From positions 60,210 to 124,209 of the forward strand of contig JAUNGC010000008.1 of assembly GCA_030524745.1 (NCBI GenBank): a stretch of DNA of 64,000 nucleotides, read 5' to 3'. The position numbers were made by a program, and so were the translations under genes. Origin of the DNA: Eubacteriales bacterium (GTDB taxonomy: Bacteria > Bacillota > Clostridia > Lachnospirales > Lachnospiraceae). Of this stretch, positions 43,075 through 52,051 are shown piece after piece (position 1 is the first letter of the stretch; each line of letters begins with the position of its first letter). The notes beneath the pieces were generated by a model. It was not told the origin of the DNA. It did not search any database and saw only the letters and a list, made by a program, of their open reading frames with translations.

Positions 43075-45511
43075 AATTGTTATCTCCTTTTTGCAGAAAA
43101 TTACTTCCATTGATCGCAACGCCGGATACGTCCCCGCTGATATAGCCGTGAATATCCGCATCCACCACGCCGGACAGCCGCCCGCGTACCCTGCCGTCTA
43201 CATAGAGCGTTCGAATTTCATGATGTATGGAAATATCGGGCTTTTTGAGAGAGAAGCTGGTCTTCTCCACCAGCCAGTCTCCCAGCATCAGAATCTGCGG
43301 CAGAATCAGCATGACCAGCACCATGGAAATGGCGGTTCCGCGGCACAGGCATTCTCCAATACCCACAATGGATGGCTCCGTGGACAACTTCCCGATCAGG
43401 AAAGCTGCAGATACCAGAATCGTACCTGAGGTAACAATCGTTGGAAAGGACATATTCAGGGTTTTTATGACCGCATCCTTTCTGGACATCGTCTTTTTAA
43501 AAGTCGAATACCAGTTCGAAATGACAATGGCATAGTCAATGTTGGCGCCCATCTGAATGGAACTGACGATCAGATAACTCATGAAAAAAACTGGCTTATC
43601 CTGCAGCGCCGGGAACGAGAAGTTGATCCAGATGCTCCCCTCGATCACAAGAATCAGTAGAATGGGAAGTCCCACCGACTGGAAAGTGATAAGCAGCACT
43701 GCAACTACCAAAACAACGGACACAACGCTGATGATGATATTATCCCTCGCAAAAGAGGTTGAAAGGTCATAGGCGCTCGTGGAATTTCCCACCAGCAGGA
43801 TTTCATCGGCATCGTAATACTGTTCTGCTTCCCGGTGAATGGTATTTAAAAAAGCGAAAGTTTCTTCTCCCTCCTCCGCCAGGTTCAGATCAATGACCAT
43901 GCGTGAATAGTTTTCCCCCATCATCTGCGCCTTCGCATCGGAAAGCTGCCAGTACATGTCGTTCAGATCTTCGTTTAAGTCATCATCCAGCGTGACATAC
44001 CCCTCCTCCTTCTGGTCATACAGGAAGAAGAAAATGTCCATCAGCGGAATACTGTAGCTGTCCAGGCCGCCCACAATCTTTCCGTATTCATCATTATGCG
44101 CGGCGTATGCGGCATAAAGCAGTTCCGCCAGTTCGTAATCCACATCCGCCATTTCCGAAAATTGCCGCGGTGTCAGTCCGTCCGTCAGCATATAGCCGTC
44201 TATTGCCTCCACGTTCGCAAGACCCATCGCGTAATTGACCTCGTCGTAGTTCTCCAGACGTTTCAGAAGCGCCTGCTCCTTTTCATAATCCCCCTTCGGC
44301 ACCAGAAGCGCCATCACGTTCTGTTCTCCGAAGGTGTCGTTGATCTTTGCTTTCGCAATCTGGCTCTCATTCTGGCGTGATGTGGTGATTGAGGTCTGGC
44401 TGTATGCATAGGGACAATCCTGTGAAATGAAAAATCCTGCGACCATGACGGCCAGAAAAGCAGGAACTCCTATGTAACGCGTTTTTACCACAAATTTACC
44501 CCAGAGATTGATCTCCGGCAGGAACTTTTTATGCGCTGTTTTTTCAATCGGTTTTGCGAACAGCATGAGCAGCCCCGGCATCAGCGTGAATACGGAAAGC
44601 ATGCTCAACAGGATCGCCTTGATCAGTACGATGCCCAGATCATAGCCGATTCGGAATTGCATAAACATCATGGCAGCCAGACCGGAAATGGTGGTCAGGC
44701 TGCTGGCGGAAATTGCCGGGATTGCACTGCTTAAAGCGATTATGCAGGCCTCCCTCGTGTCATGTTCTTCCTTTTCTTCAATAAAGCGGTGCAGCAGGAT
44801 GATCGCATAGTCGATCGCCAGCGCCAGCTGCAGAATGACGGAGACGGAATTAGAAACGAAGGAAATTTCGCCAAACAGAAAGTTCGTTCCCATGTTTAAT
44901 AGCGCCGCTGCCCCAAAGGTCAAAAGCAGCACCGGAACCTCCGCATAGGAGCCTGATGTTAAAAGCAGCACAAGAACGATGATCACTACCGCAATCACCA
45001 TGATCATTCCCATTTCGGAATCCAGCGTGCTCGCAAGGGATTCCCCCACCTCGCTGTCAATGTAGGTATCGAAAGGCTCCATAATCGCTTTGATTTCCGA
45101 CATCGCTTCCAGGCTGATCTCTTCGTCTGCCTCTCCGGAGAAGGATACGTCAAACAGCGCGTCCGTCTGTTTAAAATGTTCTTCTGTCCGATCGAATTCA
45201 ACGGAAGAAACACCATCCACCTCTTCGATCTCTCCGGCAAGATAATCTGCTGCTTCCCATGTCACATTTGACACCATGATCCGTGCCGTGCCGTAGGTGA
45301 CAAGTTCCTCCTCCATTGCAGTCAGTCCTCTCCGGGTTTCCGTGTCCTCCGGAAGATAATCTGTCAGCTCATTGCAGACAGAAACCCAGTTCCGGGAAAA
45401 TACGGAAAAGATCAGCGCCGCAATATAAATGAAGAAAATCAGATTTCGCTTATCCACAATCAGGGTTGCCAGCTTTTCAAAAAAAGACTTCTTCTCTGAT
45501 TTCTTTTCCAC
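43052..45511 (-). CDS. MMPL/RND family exporter
   Basis: The 819-residue protein has the MMPL layout: helix 1 at about 24-45, an external loop, helices at about 165-320 with LALAIDYAIILLHRFIEEKE (20), a second loop, and helices at about 580-750 with IQMGANIDYAIVISNWYSTF (20); the two GxxxDY sites are proton-relay aspartates. Such transporters move lipids or envelope compounds out. After the last helix comes a bactofilin-like tail (LYVDGRVRGRLSGVVDADIH, 20). It begins at GTG with AGGAGG eight bases upstream. It is coupled to the GLUG gene and faces a TetR regulator. Confidence 0.92.
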   Translation of the reverse strand: MEKKSEKKSFFEKLATLIVDKRNLIFFIYIAALIFSVFSRNWVSVCNELTDYLPEDTETRRGLTAMEEELVTYGTARIMVSNVTWEAADYLAGEIEEVDGVSSVEFDRTEEHFKQTDALFDVSFSGEADEEISLEAMSEIKAIMEPFDTYIDSEVGESLASTLDSEMGMIMVIAVVIIVLVLLLTSGSYAEVPVLLLTFGAAALLNMGTNFLFGEISFVSNSVSVILQLALAIDYAIILLHRFIEEKEEHDTREACIIALSSAIPAISASSLTTISGLAAMMFMQFRIGYDLGIVLIKAILLSMLSVFTLMPGLLMLFAKPIEKTAHKKFLPEINLWGKFVVKTRYIGVPAFLAVMVAGFFISQDCPYAYSQTSITTSRQNESQIAKAKINDTFGEQNVMALLVPKGDYEKEQALLKRLENYDEVNYAMGLANVEAIDGYMLTDGLTPRQFSEMADVDYELAELLYAAYAAHNDEYGKIVGGLDSYSIPLMDIFFFLYDQKEEGYVTLDDDLNEDLNDMYWQLSDAKAQMMGENYSRMVIDLNLAEEGEETFAFLNTIHREAEQYYDADEILLVGNSTSAYDLSTSFARDNIIISVVSVVLVVAVLLITFQSVGLPILLILVIEGSIWINFSFPALQDKPVFFMSYLIVSSIQMGANIDYAIVISNWYSTFKKTMSRKDAVIKTLNMSFPTIVTSGTILVSAAFLIGKLSTEPSIVGIGECLCRGTAISMVLVMLILPQILMLGDWLVEKTSFSLKKPDISIHHEIRTLYVDGRVRGRLSGVVDADIHGYISGDVSGVAINGSNFLQKGDNNYEDQEEE

Positions 45512-45541
45512 TTTTCATTCCTCCTGTTTTGAAAAGTTTAC

Positions 45542-45561
45542 AAATAAACACTTGTTTATTT
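45542..45561. promoter_or_regulatory. Probable TetR operator upstream of the RND gene
   Basis: AAATAAAC (45542-45549) and GTTTATTT (45554-45561) form a perfect palindrome with a 4-base centre, 30 bases from the RND start. A plus-strand promoter for the TetR gene, TTGTTT (45553-45558) with TATAGT 16 bases later, overlaps it. A repressor here would control both directions. Confidence 0.65.
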
Positions 45562-45736
45562 TTGTACTTCTGATATAGTATAAGCATAAACAAAGGAATT
45601 ATCAATAATCATTAAAAGCAGAAACGTTGTTCTTTTGACACTCAGGCAATGGTGTGTTGATTTTTTAGAAAAATTTTACACATTCCAAAAGAGACCGCAA
45701 AAGACTTCGTTGACTTACGAAAGCGGGGTAATTTTG

Positions 45737-46315
45737 ATGAATACAAAGGGAAATAATCGAAGCGTGATGCGTACGAAAGCGCTGTTTAAGAAGGGACTTT
45801 CTGATCTGATGCTGCAAAAGCCCCCTGGAGAGATTACTGTGCGGGAACTGGCGGATTATGTGAATCTGAACCGCGGTACCTTTTATTTGCATTATAAAGG
45901 AATCTACGACCTTTTAGAGCAGATGGAGGACGAACTGATTACGGATTTTCAGACAATTTTGATGCAGCATCGCGCTGATGATATGCAGGGAATGCCGCTT
46001 TCGATGTTATATGACATCTACCGCCTGCTGGCGCAGAACGCGGACTTCTGCCGCGCCCTTTTGTCAGACAAGGGATGGCTTCCCTTTTTTGAGAAGATAA
46101 AAGTTCTGGTTAAGGAAAAATGCTTTGAGGACTGGAGCCATCTTTTCCCGCACAGAGATTCTGCAAGCTATGAGGCCTATTATTCCTTTATGCTGTCGGG
46201 CACGCTCGGTCTTCTGGAATACTGGCTGCTGAGCGGCATGGAACAGCCGGTGGAGGAAATCGCATCCCAGACCGAGAGGTTTATCCTGCATGGCATGGAT
46301 TCGCTTTCCGGCTGA
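45737..46315 (+). CDS. TetR family regulator of the RND-GLUG module
   Basis: The 192-residue protein has a TetR HTH (about 8-58: MRTKALFKKGLSDLMLQKP, GEITVRELADYVNLNRGTFY (20), LHYKGIYDLLEQM) and a C-terminal ligand/dimer domain of the TetR_C_7-like type with AYYSFMLSGTLGLLEYWLL. The ATG at 45737 starts just before the HTH; GGGGT lies upstream. An in-frame extension further 5' runs through the promoter. It is divergent from the exporter gene, so it likely represses it. Confidence 0.9.
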   Translation: MNTKGNNRSVMRTKALFKKGLSDLMLQKPPGEITVRELADYVNLNRGTFYLHYKGIYDLLEQMEDELITDFQTILMQHRADDMQGMPLSMLYDIYRLLAQNADFCRALLSDKGWLPFFEKIKVLVKEKCFEDWSHLFPHRDSASYEAYYSFMLSGTLGLLEYWLLSGMEQPVEEIASQTERFILHGMDSLSG

Positions 46316-46409
46316 AATACGCTCTTGAAAAATACCCGTAAACGCTTGTAAACACTGGGGCTGCGGATATGAGTGAGTAAATACAGGGAGCATAGCAGAT
46401 TTTCATAAA

Positions 46410-46455
46410 AAGGTGCTGTCTGACCGTACCCTCAAGTACAGTTAAACAGCACCTT
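46410..46455. repeat. Hairpin repeat, member 3 (after the TetR gene)
   Basis: AAGGTGCTGT (46410-46419) pairs perfectly with ACAGCACCTT (46446-46455); the loop holds CTGACCGTACCCTCAAGTAC. The arms GGTGCTGT/ACAGCACC are the same as in member 2. On the minus strand a TTTTTAT run follows, so it can terminate transcription from the gene at 46478-47239. Confidence 0.82.
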
Positions 46456-46477
46456 CATCATTTCACACATCTCGTAA

Positions 46478-47239
46478 TCAATTGAACGTTTTTTCACCGC
46501 AGTAAATACAGAATTTTATAGTTGCAGGTATCCGCTTGCCGCAATATGCGCAATAACACATACGAGGCTGCCCCGAATCCGCGTCAGCGCTTTGCGCGTT
46601 CTGTTCGGCCGTTCCGGATTCCGGTTCCTGTACAATTTCTTCCGGTTCCGGCTCCTGAACCGTCATCTCGTCTTCCGGTTCCGGAATCGTTCTTTCGGGT
46701 TCCGCCGCCTGCTGCGGGGGAACGGATGTCTGAGGATCAATATCTTTATGAACCGTATCCTTTTTTGCTTCCTCCCATCCGTTCACCAGAGCCTCCAATT
46801 GTTTCAGCCATTTTTTTACATCTTCACGATCCTCAAGCTTTTCGGCAATCCAACCAATGATCCCAACCACAATCGTACCGATCAGAATTTTCAGCCAGTG
46901 TCTTTGCAGAAAATTCTTTTTTACATATGCAACCAATCCATAATAAAGCGTTTTCTTATTTTCAATTTCCAAAAAGACAGTGGCATTCTCACCATCCCCA
47001 AAAGAAAGAACGAGCAGATCGTCAATAATACGATAGGACCCTGTCTGGGTACTGTCCTGCGTGTAAAGTTTCACCTTGCTTTTCCCGGAAAATTTGAGAT
47101 ATTCCGTGCTGTCAAGTTCATTTACATATGTACCGGAAAGCTTTGTAACGCCGCATCCTCCCAGTAACAGCATAAATACTATTACAAATAAAAATGCTAC
47201 AATCTTTGAACTCTTTTTTTGATATTTTTCTTTTGTCAT
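46478..47239 (-). CDS. Zinc-ribbon lipoprotein-like membrane protein
   Basis: The 253-residue protein has a lipoprotein-type signal (IVAFLFVIVFMLLLGGC), a lipocalin/DUF-like small beta domain (SGTYVNELDSTEYLKFSGKS, 20; TQTGSYRIIDDLLVLSFGDG, 20), a second membrane segment (about 118-137, ILIGTIVVGIIGWIAEKLE), a Pro/Glu-rich linker, and a C-terminal zinc ribbon (CAYCGKRIPATIKFCIYCG). The zinc ribbon would be cytoplasmic if the second helix crosses inward. I do not recognise a named family. It is near the kinase gene, but a terminator (47423-47457) lies between. GGGGAAAG precedes the ATG. Confidence 0.75.
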   Translation of the reverse strand: MTKEKYQKKSSKIVAFLFVIVFMLLLGGCGVTKLSGTYVNELDSTEYLKFSGKSKVKLYTQDSTQTGSYRIIDDLLVLSFGDGENATVFLEIENKKTLYYGLVAYVKKNFLQRHWLKILIGTIVVGIIGWIAEKLEDREDVKKWLKQLEALVNGWEEAKKDTVHKDIDPQTSVPPQQAAEPERTIPEPEDEMTVQEPEPEEIVQEPESGTAEQNAQSADADSGQPRMCYCAYCGKRIPATIKFCIYCGEKTFN

Positions 47240-47422
47240 CGCTATCTTTCCCCAATCGTCAATTATTTTCAAACTGCTTTTTCAAATCGTCTGCAAATTC
47301 CGGCTTTTTATCAGAACCGTATTTTATAATTATATATCCTATTTTACCATTTGAGGTCTGCTGTCAGCAGACTTTCAGACGCCGCAATGAAATCAATTCA
47401 GAGAAATTCATCGTCCGTAACA

Positions 47423-47457
47423 AAAAATCCCGCTCTGTCATGAGCAGGATTTTTTTC
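47423..47457 (-). terminator. Terminator of the kinase gene
   Basis: AATCC-GCTC / GAGC-GGATT (47425-47435 with 47442-47452, one mismatch) lies between A- and T-runs and so can act on both strands; on the minus strand it lies 28 bases after the kinase stop. Confidence 0.78.
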
Positions 47458-47484
47458 TTTATCTATCTGATTATTCTTTCCTTT

Positions 47485-48987
47485 TTAACGATAATACCAG
47501 GGACTGTAATATTCCTCCGGGATAGGATCCGGCATAAGAAACGACTTATAGTCATTCGGCCTGGAAGTATAAACCTCAACCGTAAAACGGTAGGCGCCGT
47601 CTAAATCGGTCAAGAATTCCCGCCTGATACGGATTCCGTTATATCCCCTTGAGACAACCTTCCATTTCTCCCAAATATTATTCATTACATAATTTCCGTC
47701 TTTATCATATACGCATACATTAAAACTGTCAGTGTCTTCATAGTCATCCAGATTACTCCAGGTAGCGTAATATTCCCGTCCCTCATCGGTTTCAAACATC
47801 AGCCATTCAAGTCCCGTGGGTGCGGGCAACTGCGGAGCGGCTTCTCCGGTATATACAAATGCATCTGATATGACATACGGACTGTCGGCATAATGGATTT
47901 TATCTCCCTGAGCTGATACGGCGAAATAGTAAACTCCGTTTGTCTGCAATTCACCTGAAAGATTTACGGAATAGGTAGAAGTATTCTCGTCTATACTGCC
48001 GTTCCCTCTCATGTCGCCTTCCAGATCCCATGTATCTTTCTCCGGATCCGGCGGCGTCTCAGAATCTCTGCGGTACAATCTCCAATAATAGCCTACTTCG
48101 CCGTCTCCGTTACCCGATTCCGGAACATTACCCCATAACGCAATTCCTGTCTCCGCATTCCAATGCGGATTCTGGGGCGCCGGCAACACAATCAGATCGC
48201 TGCCTTCGGAAAGAGATTCTTCCTTTTGTGCGCTCTGCATATTTTCATCCGTTACAGACCGATCCCCTGTCGTGAAACCCAAATACAAAAATGCAGCCAA
48301 AAGAAGCGCTGCAAAAGCGTACCATATATATCGTTTTTTCCGTGAAAATTCATTTTTCAACTGCCGGACAGACTGATACCGCTTGTCCGGATTTAAGTTC
48401 GTACACTTTTGTATAATATTTTTGTAGCGCAGCTTATTCGCCCTGTCTCCAAGAAGCTGCTTTAAAGTGATGCCCAGTGCATAAATATCCGTTCTCGCAT
48501 CTGTCTGCGCAAAGCCATATTGTTCCGGCGGCGCATAGCCCCGCGTTCCCAATAATCTCGTGTCCTGTTCCAGATCTTCTTTGGGCATACGCGCCGCATC
48601 AAAGTCAATCAGACGGATATGTCCGTCCTTTGCAAAAATAATATTGGAAGGCTTGATATCGCGGTGGATAATATCCTTTCCATGTAAATATTCCAGAACG
48701 GAACACAATTCTTTGAATGCCGAAATCAATTGTTCCTCGGACAATTCTGCAACGCCCAAAGACTGTCCTTCCACATATTCCTCAATAATTGTCGTGGTAT
48801 CCCCATCCATGGAAACTTCATATAACTCAGCCAGATACGGATGCCTGCAGTTTTGTAATGTTATGTAAATATAGTGCCGGCCTTTCAGAATTTTCCGTAT
48901 AAAAACCTTCTCTCCGTTTTTTTCACGTACCAAATGCACCGTACTTTTTTCGCTCTGCTTCAGTAATCTGATTTCTTCATATTCCAT
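47485..48987 (-). CDS. Hanks-type Ser/Thr kinase with external beta domains
   Basis: The 500-residue protein has an N-terminal eukaryotic-like kinase domain (about 5-205) with the catalytic loop IIHRDIKPSNIIF (about Asp109), the metal site LIDFDAAR (DFD in place of DFG) and APE-like APPEQYG. A membrane helix follows (about 218-240), then external beta-rich sequence (about 265-500) with two fibronectin/Ig-like units (VLPAPQNPHWNAETGIALWG, 20; LPAPTGLEWLMFETDEGREY, 20). The kinase probably reads an outside signal. It is divergent from an HTH gene. Confidence 0.88.
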   Translation of the reverse strand: MEYEEIRLLKQSEKSTVHLVREKNGEKVFIRKILKGRHYIYITLQNCRHPYLAELYEVSMDGDTTTIIEEYVEGQSLGVAELSEEQLISAFKELCSVLEYLHGKDIIHRDIKPSNIIFAKDGHIRLIDFDAARMPKEDLEQDTRLLGTRGYAPPEQYGFAQTDARTDIYALGITLKQLLGDRANKLRYKNIIQKCTNLNPDKRYQSVRQLKNEFSRKKRYIWYAFAALLLAAFLYLGFTTGDRSVTDENMQSAQKEESLSEGSDLIVLPAPQNPHWNAETGIALWGNVPESGNGDGEVGYYWRLYRRDSETPPDPEKDTWDLEGDMRGNGSIDENTSTYSVNLSGELQTNGVYYFAVSAQGDKIHYADSPYVISDAFVYTGEAAPQLPAPTGLEWLMFETDEGREYYATWSNLDDYEDTDSFNVCVYDKDGNYVMNNIWEKWKVVSRGYNGIRIRREFLTDLDGAYRFTVEVYTSRPNDYKSFLMPDPIPEEYYSPWYYR

Positions 48988-49004
48988 AATTTCTGAATCC
49001 TATC

Positions 49005-49033
49005 TTGTCACAATATGGTCAATTCGGTATAAT
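49005..49033 (+). promoter_or_regulatory. Promoter of the HTH gene
   Basis: TTGTCA (49005-49010), 17 bases, TATAAT (49028-49033). It lies in the 75-base spacer between the divergent kinase and HTH genes. Confidence 0.75.
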
Positions 49034-49062
49034 TATAGCAAAGAAAATCGAGGAGTTGCAAC

Positions 49063-49503
49063 ATGCAAGTTAAAACAACGGACGAATTAAATCATGAAAT
49101 CAAGGCAGCGACAGATATCGAAGACTATCTTGAAAAGAATAAAGAAAACATGCTGACACACAGTTTTCCGGAATATCTGAATCTTCTGCTGTCGGAACAA
49201 GGCCTCAGCAGAGCCGACGTCGTGCGCGGCTCACTGCTCGACCGGGCCTATGTTTACCAGATATTTTCCGGTGAAAAAATACCGTCAAGAGATAAGCTGA
49301 TCGCCCTGGCCTTCGGACTGTGTCTCTCCGACCGGCAAACGCAGCGAATGCTCAGGTTCTCCGGGAACAGAGAATTATATGCGAGGGATCAGCGCGACGC
49401 GCTGATTTTGTTTGCACTGCAGCGGAGAAAGAAGATCTGGGAAGCCAATGAACTATTGTTCCGCCACAATTTTACAATACTGGGCGTTTCGAAAGAAAAA
49501 TAA
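49063..49503 (+). CDS. XRE-like HTH protein paired with the kinase
   Basis: The 146-residue protein has a helical N-terminal part (about 1-35) and an HTH domain (about 40-95: FPEYLNLLLSEQGLSRADVV (20), RGSLLDRAYVYQIFSGEKIP (20), SRDKLIALAFGLCLS) that resembles lambda-repressor/XRE folds with a longer turn. The C-terminal end is a single helix. Divergently paired kinase plus HTH genes occur in several Lachnospiraceae, from memory; the role may be as a kinase substrate. GAGGAG precedes the ATG. It converges with the DD-carboxypeptidase gene, three bases apart. Confidence 0.82.
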   Translation: MQVKTTDELNHEIKAATDIEDYLEKNKENMLTHSFPEYLNLLLSEQGLSRADVVRGSLLDRAYVYQIFSGEKIPSRDKLIALAFGLCLSDRQTQRMLRFSGNRELYARDQRDALILFALQRRKKIWEANELLFRHNFTILGVSKEK

Positions 49504-49505
49504 AT

Positions 49506-50642
49506 TTAATTCGTATATTCCTGATAAATCGCCACATGGTCATAAATACACCGCCAGGAACTCCAGGCGTTCCCTGTCACGCAGATATAGTGTTTCCCGC
49601 TGTTTGAAATCGCATAGCTGGCTCCGCAGCAGCCGGACTGATCCACGAATCCGGTCTTGGCGCAAATGACTTCCCCATGGGTATCCTTATCTTCAATCTT
49701 TCGCAGAAACCAGTTAGAAAGTTCAATTCCATCCGGATGTTGTTCTGTTTGGGAAGTCGTGTAAATGTGAGCCGACAATACCTCCCGGCACAGATCATTT
49801 TCCGCAGCAGCCTTCAGGATCATCGCCATATCATAGAGACTGCAGTGGTGATTTTCATCATAGAGTCCAATGCAGTTTGTAAAATGAGCGGTGCCGGACA
49901 ATCCCAGTTCCTGCAGTTTCTCGTTCATCAATTCCACGAAGGCCTCCTGGGAACCCGCCACATAAACGGCCAATCCCAGCGCCGCCTCTCCACCGGAAGG
50001 CAAAATCGTCCCATACATCAGATCCCGCACTGTGACCGTCTCATCCACGTCAAAGCCCGCCGTGCTGCATTTATGTACATAAGCATAGTCCGTCATTTCC
50101 TGCGTCATGGTGAAGGAAGCATCCAGATCCGTGACATGCTCTGCCGCCACCAGAAGCGTCAGAATTTTCGTCATGGATGCCGGACTGACAATTTCCTGCG
50201 CGGCCTTCTGCGCAATCACCTCGCCGGTATCCAAATCCACCAGAATCGCATTCGTGCTTTTCACTTCGTCACTTGTGATGACAGGGGTATCCGATCCGAT
50301 TTGAGCGCTATATCCCTCATAAAAAAGATCGCTGACCGCGCCATAAGGCGCGGTGGTCAACGACAGGGACTCCAGATATGCCAACTCGGACGGCATAATT
50401 TCCGATATAAGAGAATGCTTCAAAACCGCTGTCTTACTGACCGGCATCCTCTCCTGAAGATCCCCGTTCTGCTTTATTCCAATGACAACCACTGCGATTA
50501 TACAGATACAGATACCCGCAGCAGCAACTCCCAGTCTGACTTGACGGCGTAACATTTCCTGCTTTTTTTTCTGCCGCTTCATTTCGGCGATCCTTCTTTT
50601 TCGCCGCATTTGCTGCTCTTCATCTAATGCTTTCTCATCCAT
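49506..50642 (-). CDS. D-alanyl-D-alanine carboxypeptidase (PBP5 family)
   Basis: This low-molecular-weight penicillin-binding protein trims the pentapeptide of peptidoglycan. The 378-residue protein has an N-terminal membrane anchor (about 33-55), the active-site SxxK in SPASMTKILTL (about Ser153), PSGGEAALGLA in the place of the SGN-type motif, and KTG in ICAKTGFVDQSG (about 328). The usual C-terminal DacA beta domain is missing, so it is a short form. The gene follows hisIE with about 100 bases between. No sporulation-specific signal was seen. Confidence 0.92.
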   Translation of the reverse strand: MDEKALDEEQQMRRKRRIAEMKRQKKKQEMLRRQVRLGVAAAGICICIIAVVVIGIKQNGDLQERMPVSKTAVLKHSLISEIMPSELAYLESLSLTTAPYGAVSDLFYEGYSAQIGSDTPVITSDEVKSTNAILVDLDTGEVIAQKAAQEIVSPASMTKILTLLVAAEHVTDLDASFTMTQEMTDYAYVHKCSTAGFDVDETVTVRDLMYGTILPSGGEAALGLAVYVAGSQEAFVELMNEKLQELGLSGTAHFTNCIGLYDENHHCSLYDMAMILKAAAENDLCREVLSAHIYTTSQTEQHPDGIELSNWFLRKIEDKDTHGEVICAKTGFVDQSGCCGASYAISNSGKHYICVTGNAWSSWRCIYDHVAIYQEYTN

Positions 50643-50747
50643 TGGAAACCCCCATTATTTTCAATGTGTTTTGTCGCAAAACGAGTGAAATCCGTTTTTG
50701 CGAATTTCACCCGTCATTTCCTACAAGCTTTCAAATATAATCCGATG

Positions 50748-52037
50748 TTATCGGTTTGCCAGTTCCGCAGTGATTTCTTCCCAGGTTACCCCCTTCTCCA
50801 CCATCAGCACCATCATGTGATAGAGAAAATCGGAAATTTCGTATTTCACTTCATTGGGATTCGGATTTTTCGCGGCAATGACGATTTCTGTCGCTTCCTC
50901 CCCCAGCTTTTTTAAAATCTTATCGATGCCCTTATCAAACAGATAGTTCGTATAGGAGCCTTCCTTAGGATGAATTTTCCGGTCCTCTATGACGGAAAAT
51001 ACTTCTTCAAATACTTTCAACGGATTGTGAGAATCCGTTTTATCGCTGCGATTCTGAATCTCGTTGAAAAAGCAGCTATAAGAGCCCGTGTGGCACGCGG
51101 CCCCCACCTGGGTCACCTTCGCCAGAATGGTATCCAGATCGCAGTCCGCCGTCAGAGAATGAACGTACTGGTAATGGCCGCTGGTTTCTCCTTTGAGCCA
51201 AAGTTCCTGCCGGCTTCTGCTGTAGTAAGTCATCCTGCCGCTCTGCAGGGTCCGGTTATAGGCTTCCTCATTCATATAAGCGACCATCAGTACCGCATCG
51301 GTCTTTGCATCCTGCACCACCACGGGTATTAAGCCATCCGTTCCTTTTTTGAGTTCCTCCCAGCTAAACGCCGCATGATCCTGGGCGACCGGAATCTGAT
51401 TTTCCCGGCACAAAGCTTTTAAATCTTCCACATTCTTAATATTTTCATTTACCAGATCGCCGGAAATACCGCCCACATTGGCAAAGGAAAGCACTTCGAT
51501 GATTTTATCCAGAGAAACGTCCGGAAGAAACGGAAGCACCGGTACCGGCGAAATGAGCGCCGCCTCTTTTGTTCCGGCACCGTTAAAAAGAAAGACTTCG
51601 CAGGCATAAGAAGCAATTCTTTCCTTTTGCTCTTCTATCTGAGCCGGATATTCCGCTCCGGCGATGATTTTATCCTTTCCGAATTTCAGGGAAACCTCCT
51701 CTAAAAGCGCGGTCTGTTCCGGTTTGGAACAATCCAGAACCACCTGAGAGCATCCCGCATACAACAGCTTTTTGACGTCCTCCATCCGGTGAATATTGCC
51801 GCTTCCGATCACTCCTACCGTTACATTGGCGCAGATCGTTTTGATCACGTCCAGCGCCTCTTCATGCTCCCGGTCCCCTTCGGACATATCGTAAATATAA
51901 AGACTGTCGCATTTATTCGCCGCATAACTTTCTGCCAGTCCAACCGGATCCAGACTCACTTCCCTTCGGTTTTGGAGACCGGAAACGGCGCGTTTCTGAT
52001 AGAGATAAATACAGGGCATAAATTTTTTATAATTCAT
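50748..52037 (-). CDS. hisIE: HisIE with an N-terminal HisA/HisF-like domain
   Basis: The C-terminal half carries HisI (phosphoribosyl-AMP cyclohydrolase, about 235-330: [20 protein letters not shown] (20), [23 protein letters not shown]) and HisE (phosphoribosyl-ATP pyrophosphatase, about 345-429: [30 protein letters not shown]), steps 2 and 3 of histidine synthesis. The N-terminal 225 residues follow the HisA/HisF barrel pattern, but the catalytic CLD aspartate is replaced ([12 protein letters not shown]), so this domain is probably inactive. AGGAGGA precedes the ATG; hisB ends 14 bases upstream. Confidence 0.94.
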   Translation of the reverse strand: MNYKKFMPCIYLYQKRAVSGLQNRREVSLDPVGLAESYAANKCDSLYIYDMSEGDREHEEALDVIKTICANVTVGVIGSGNIHRMEDVKKLLYAGCSQVVLDCSKPEQTALLEEVSLKFGKDKIIAGAEYPAQIEEQKERIASYACEVFLFNGAGTKEAALISPVPVLPFLPDVSLDKIIEVLSFANVGGISGDLVNENIKNVEDLKALCRENQIPVAQDHAAFSWEELKKGTDGLIPVVVQDAKTDAVLMVAYMNEEAYNRTLQSGRMTYYSRSRQELWLKGETSGHYQYVHSLTADCDLDTILAKVTQVGAACHTGSYSCFFNEIQNRSDKTDSHNPLKVFEEVFSVIEDRKIHPKEGSYTNYLFDKGIDKILKKLGEEATEIVIAAKNPNPNEVKYEISDFLYHMMVLMVEKGVTWEEITAELANR

Positions 52038-52051
52038 TTGCTCAATTCCTC

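Noticed and set aside
46410-46455. CRISPR-like repeats formed by the three hairpins
   Set aside because: They are single copies kilobases apart with no spacers or cas genes; they behave as intergenic hairpins.
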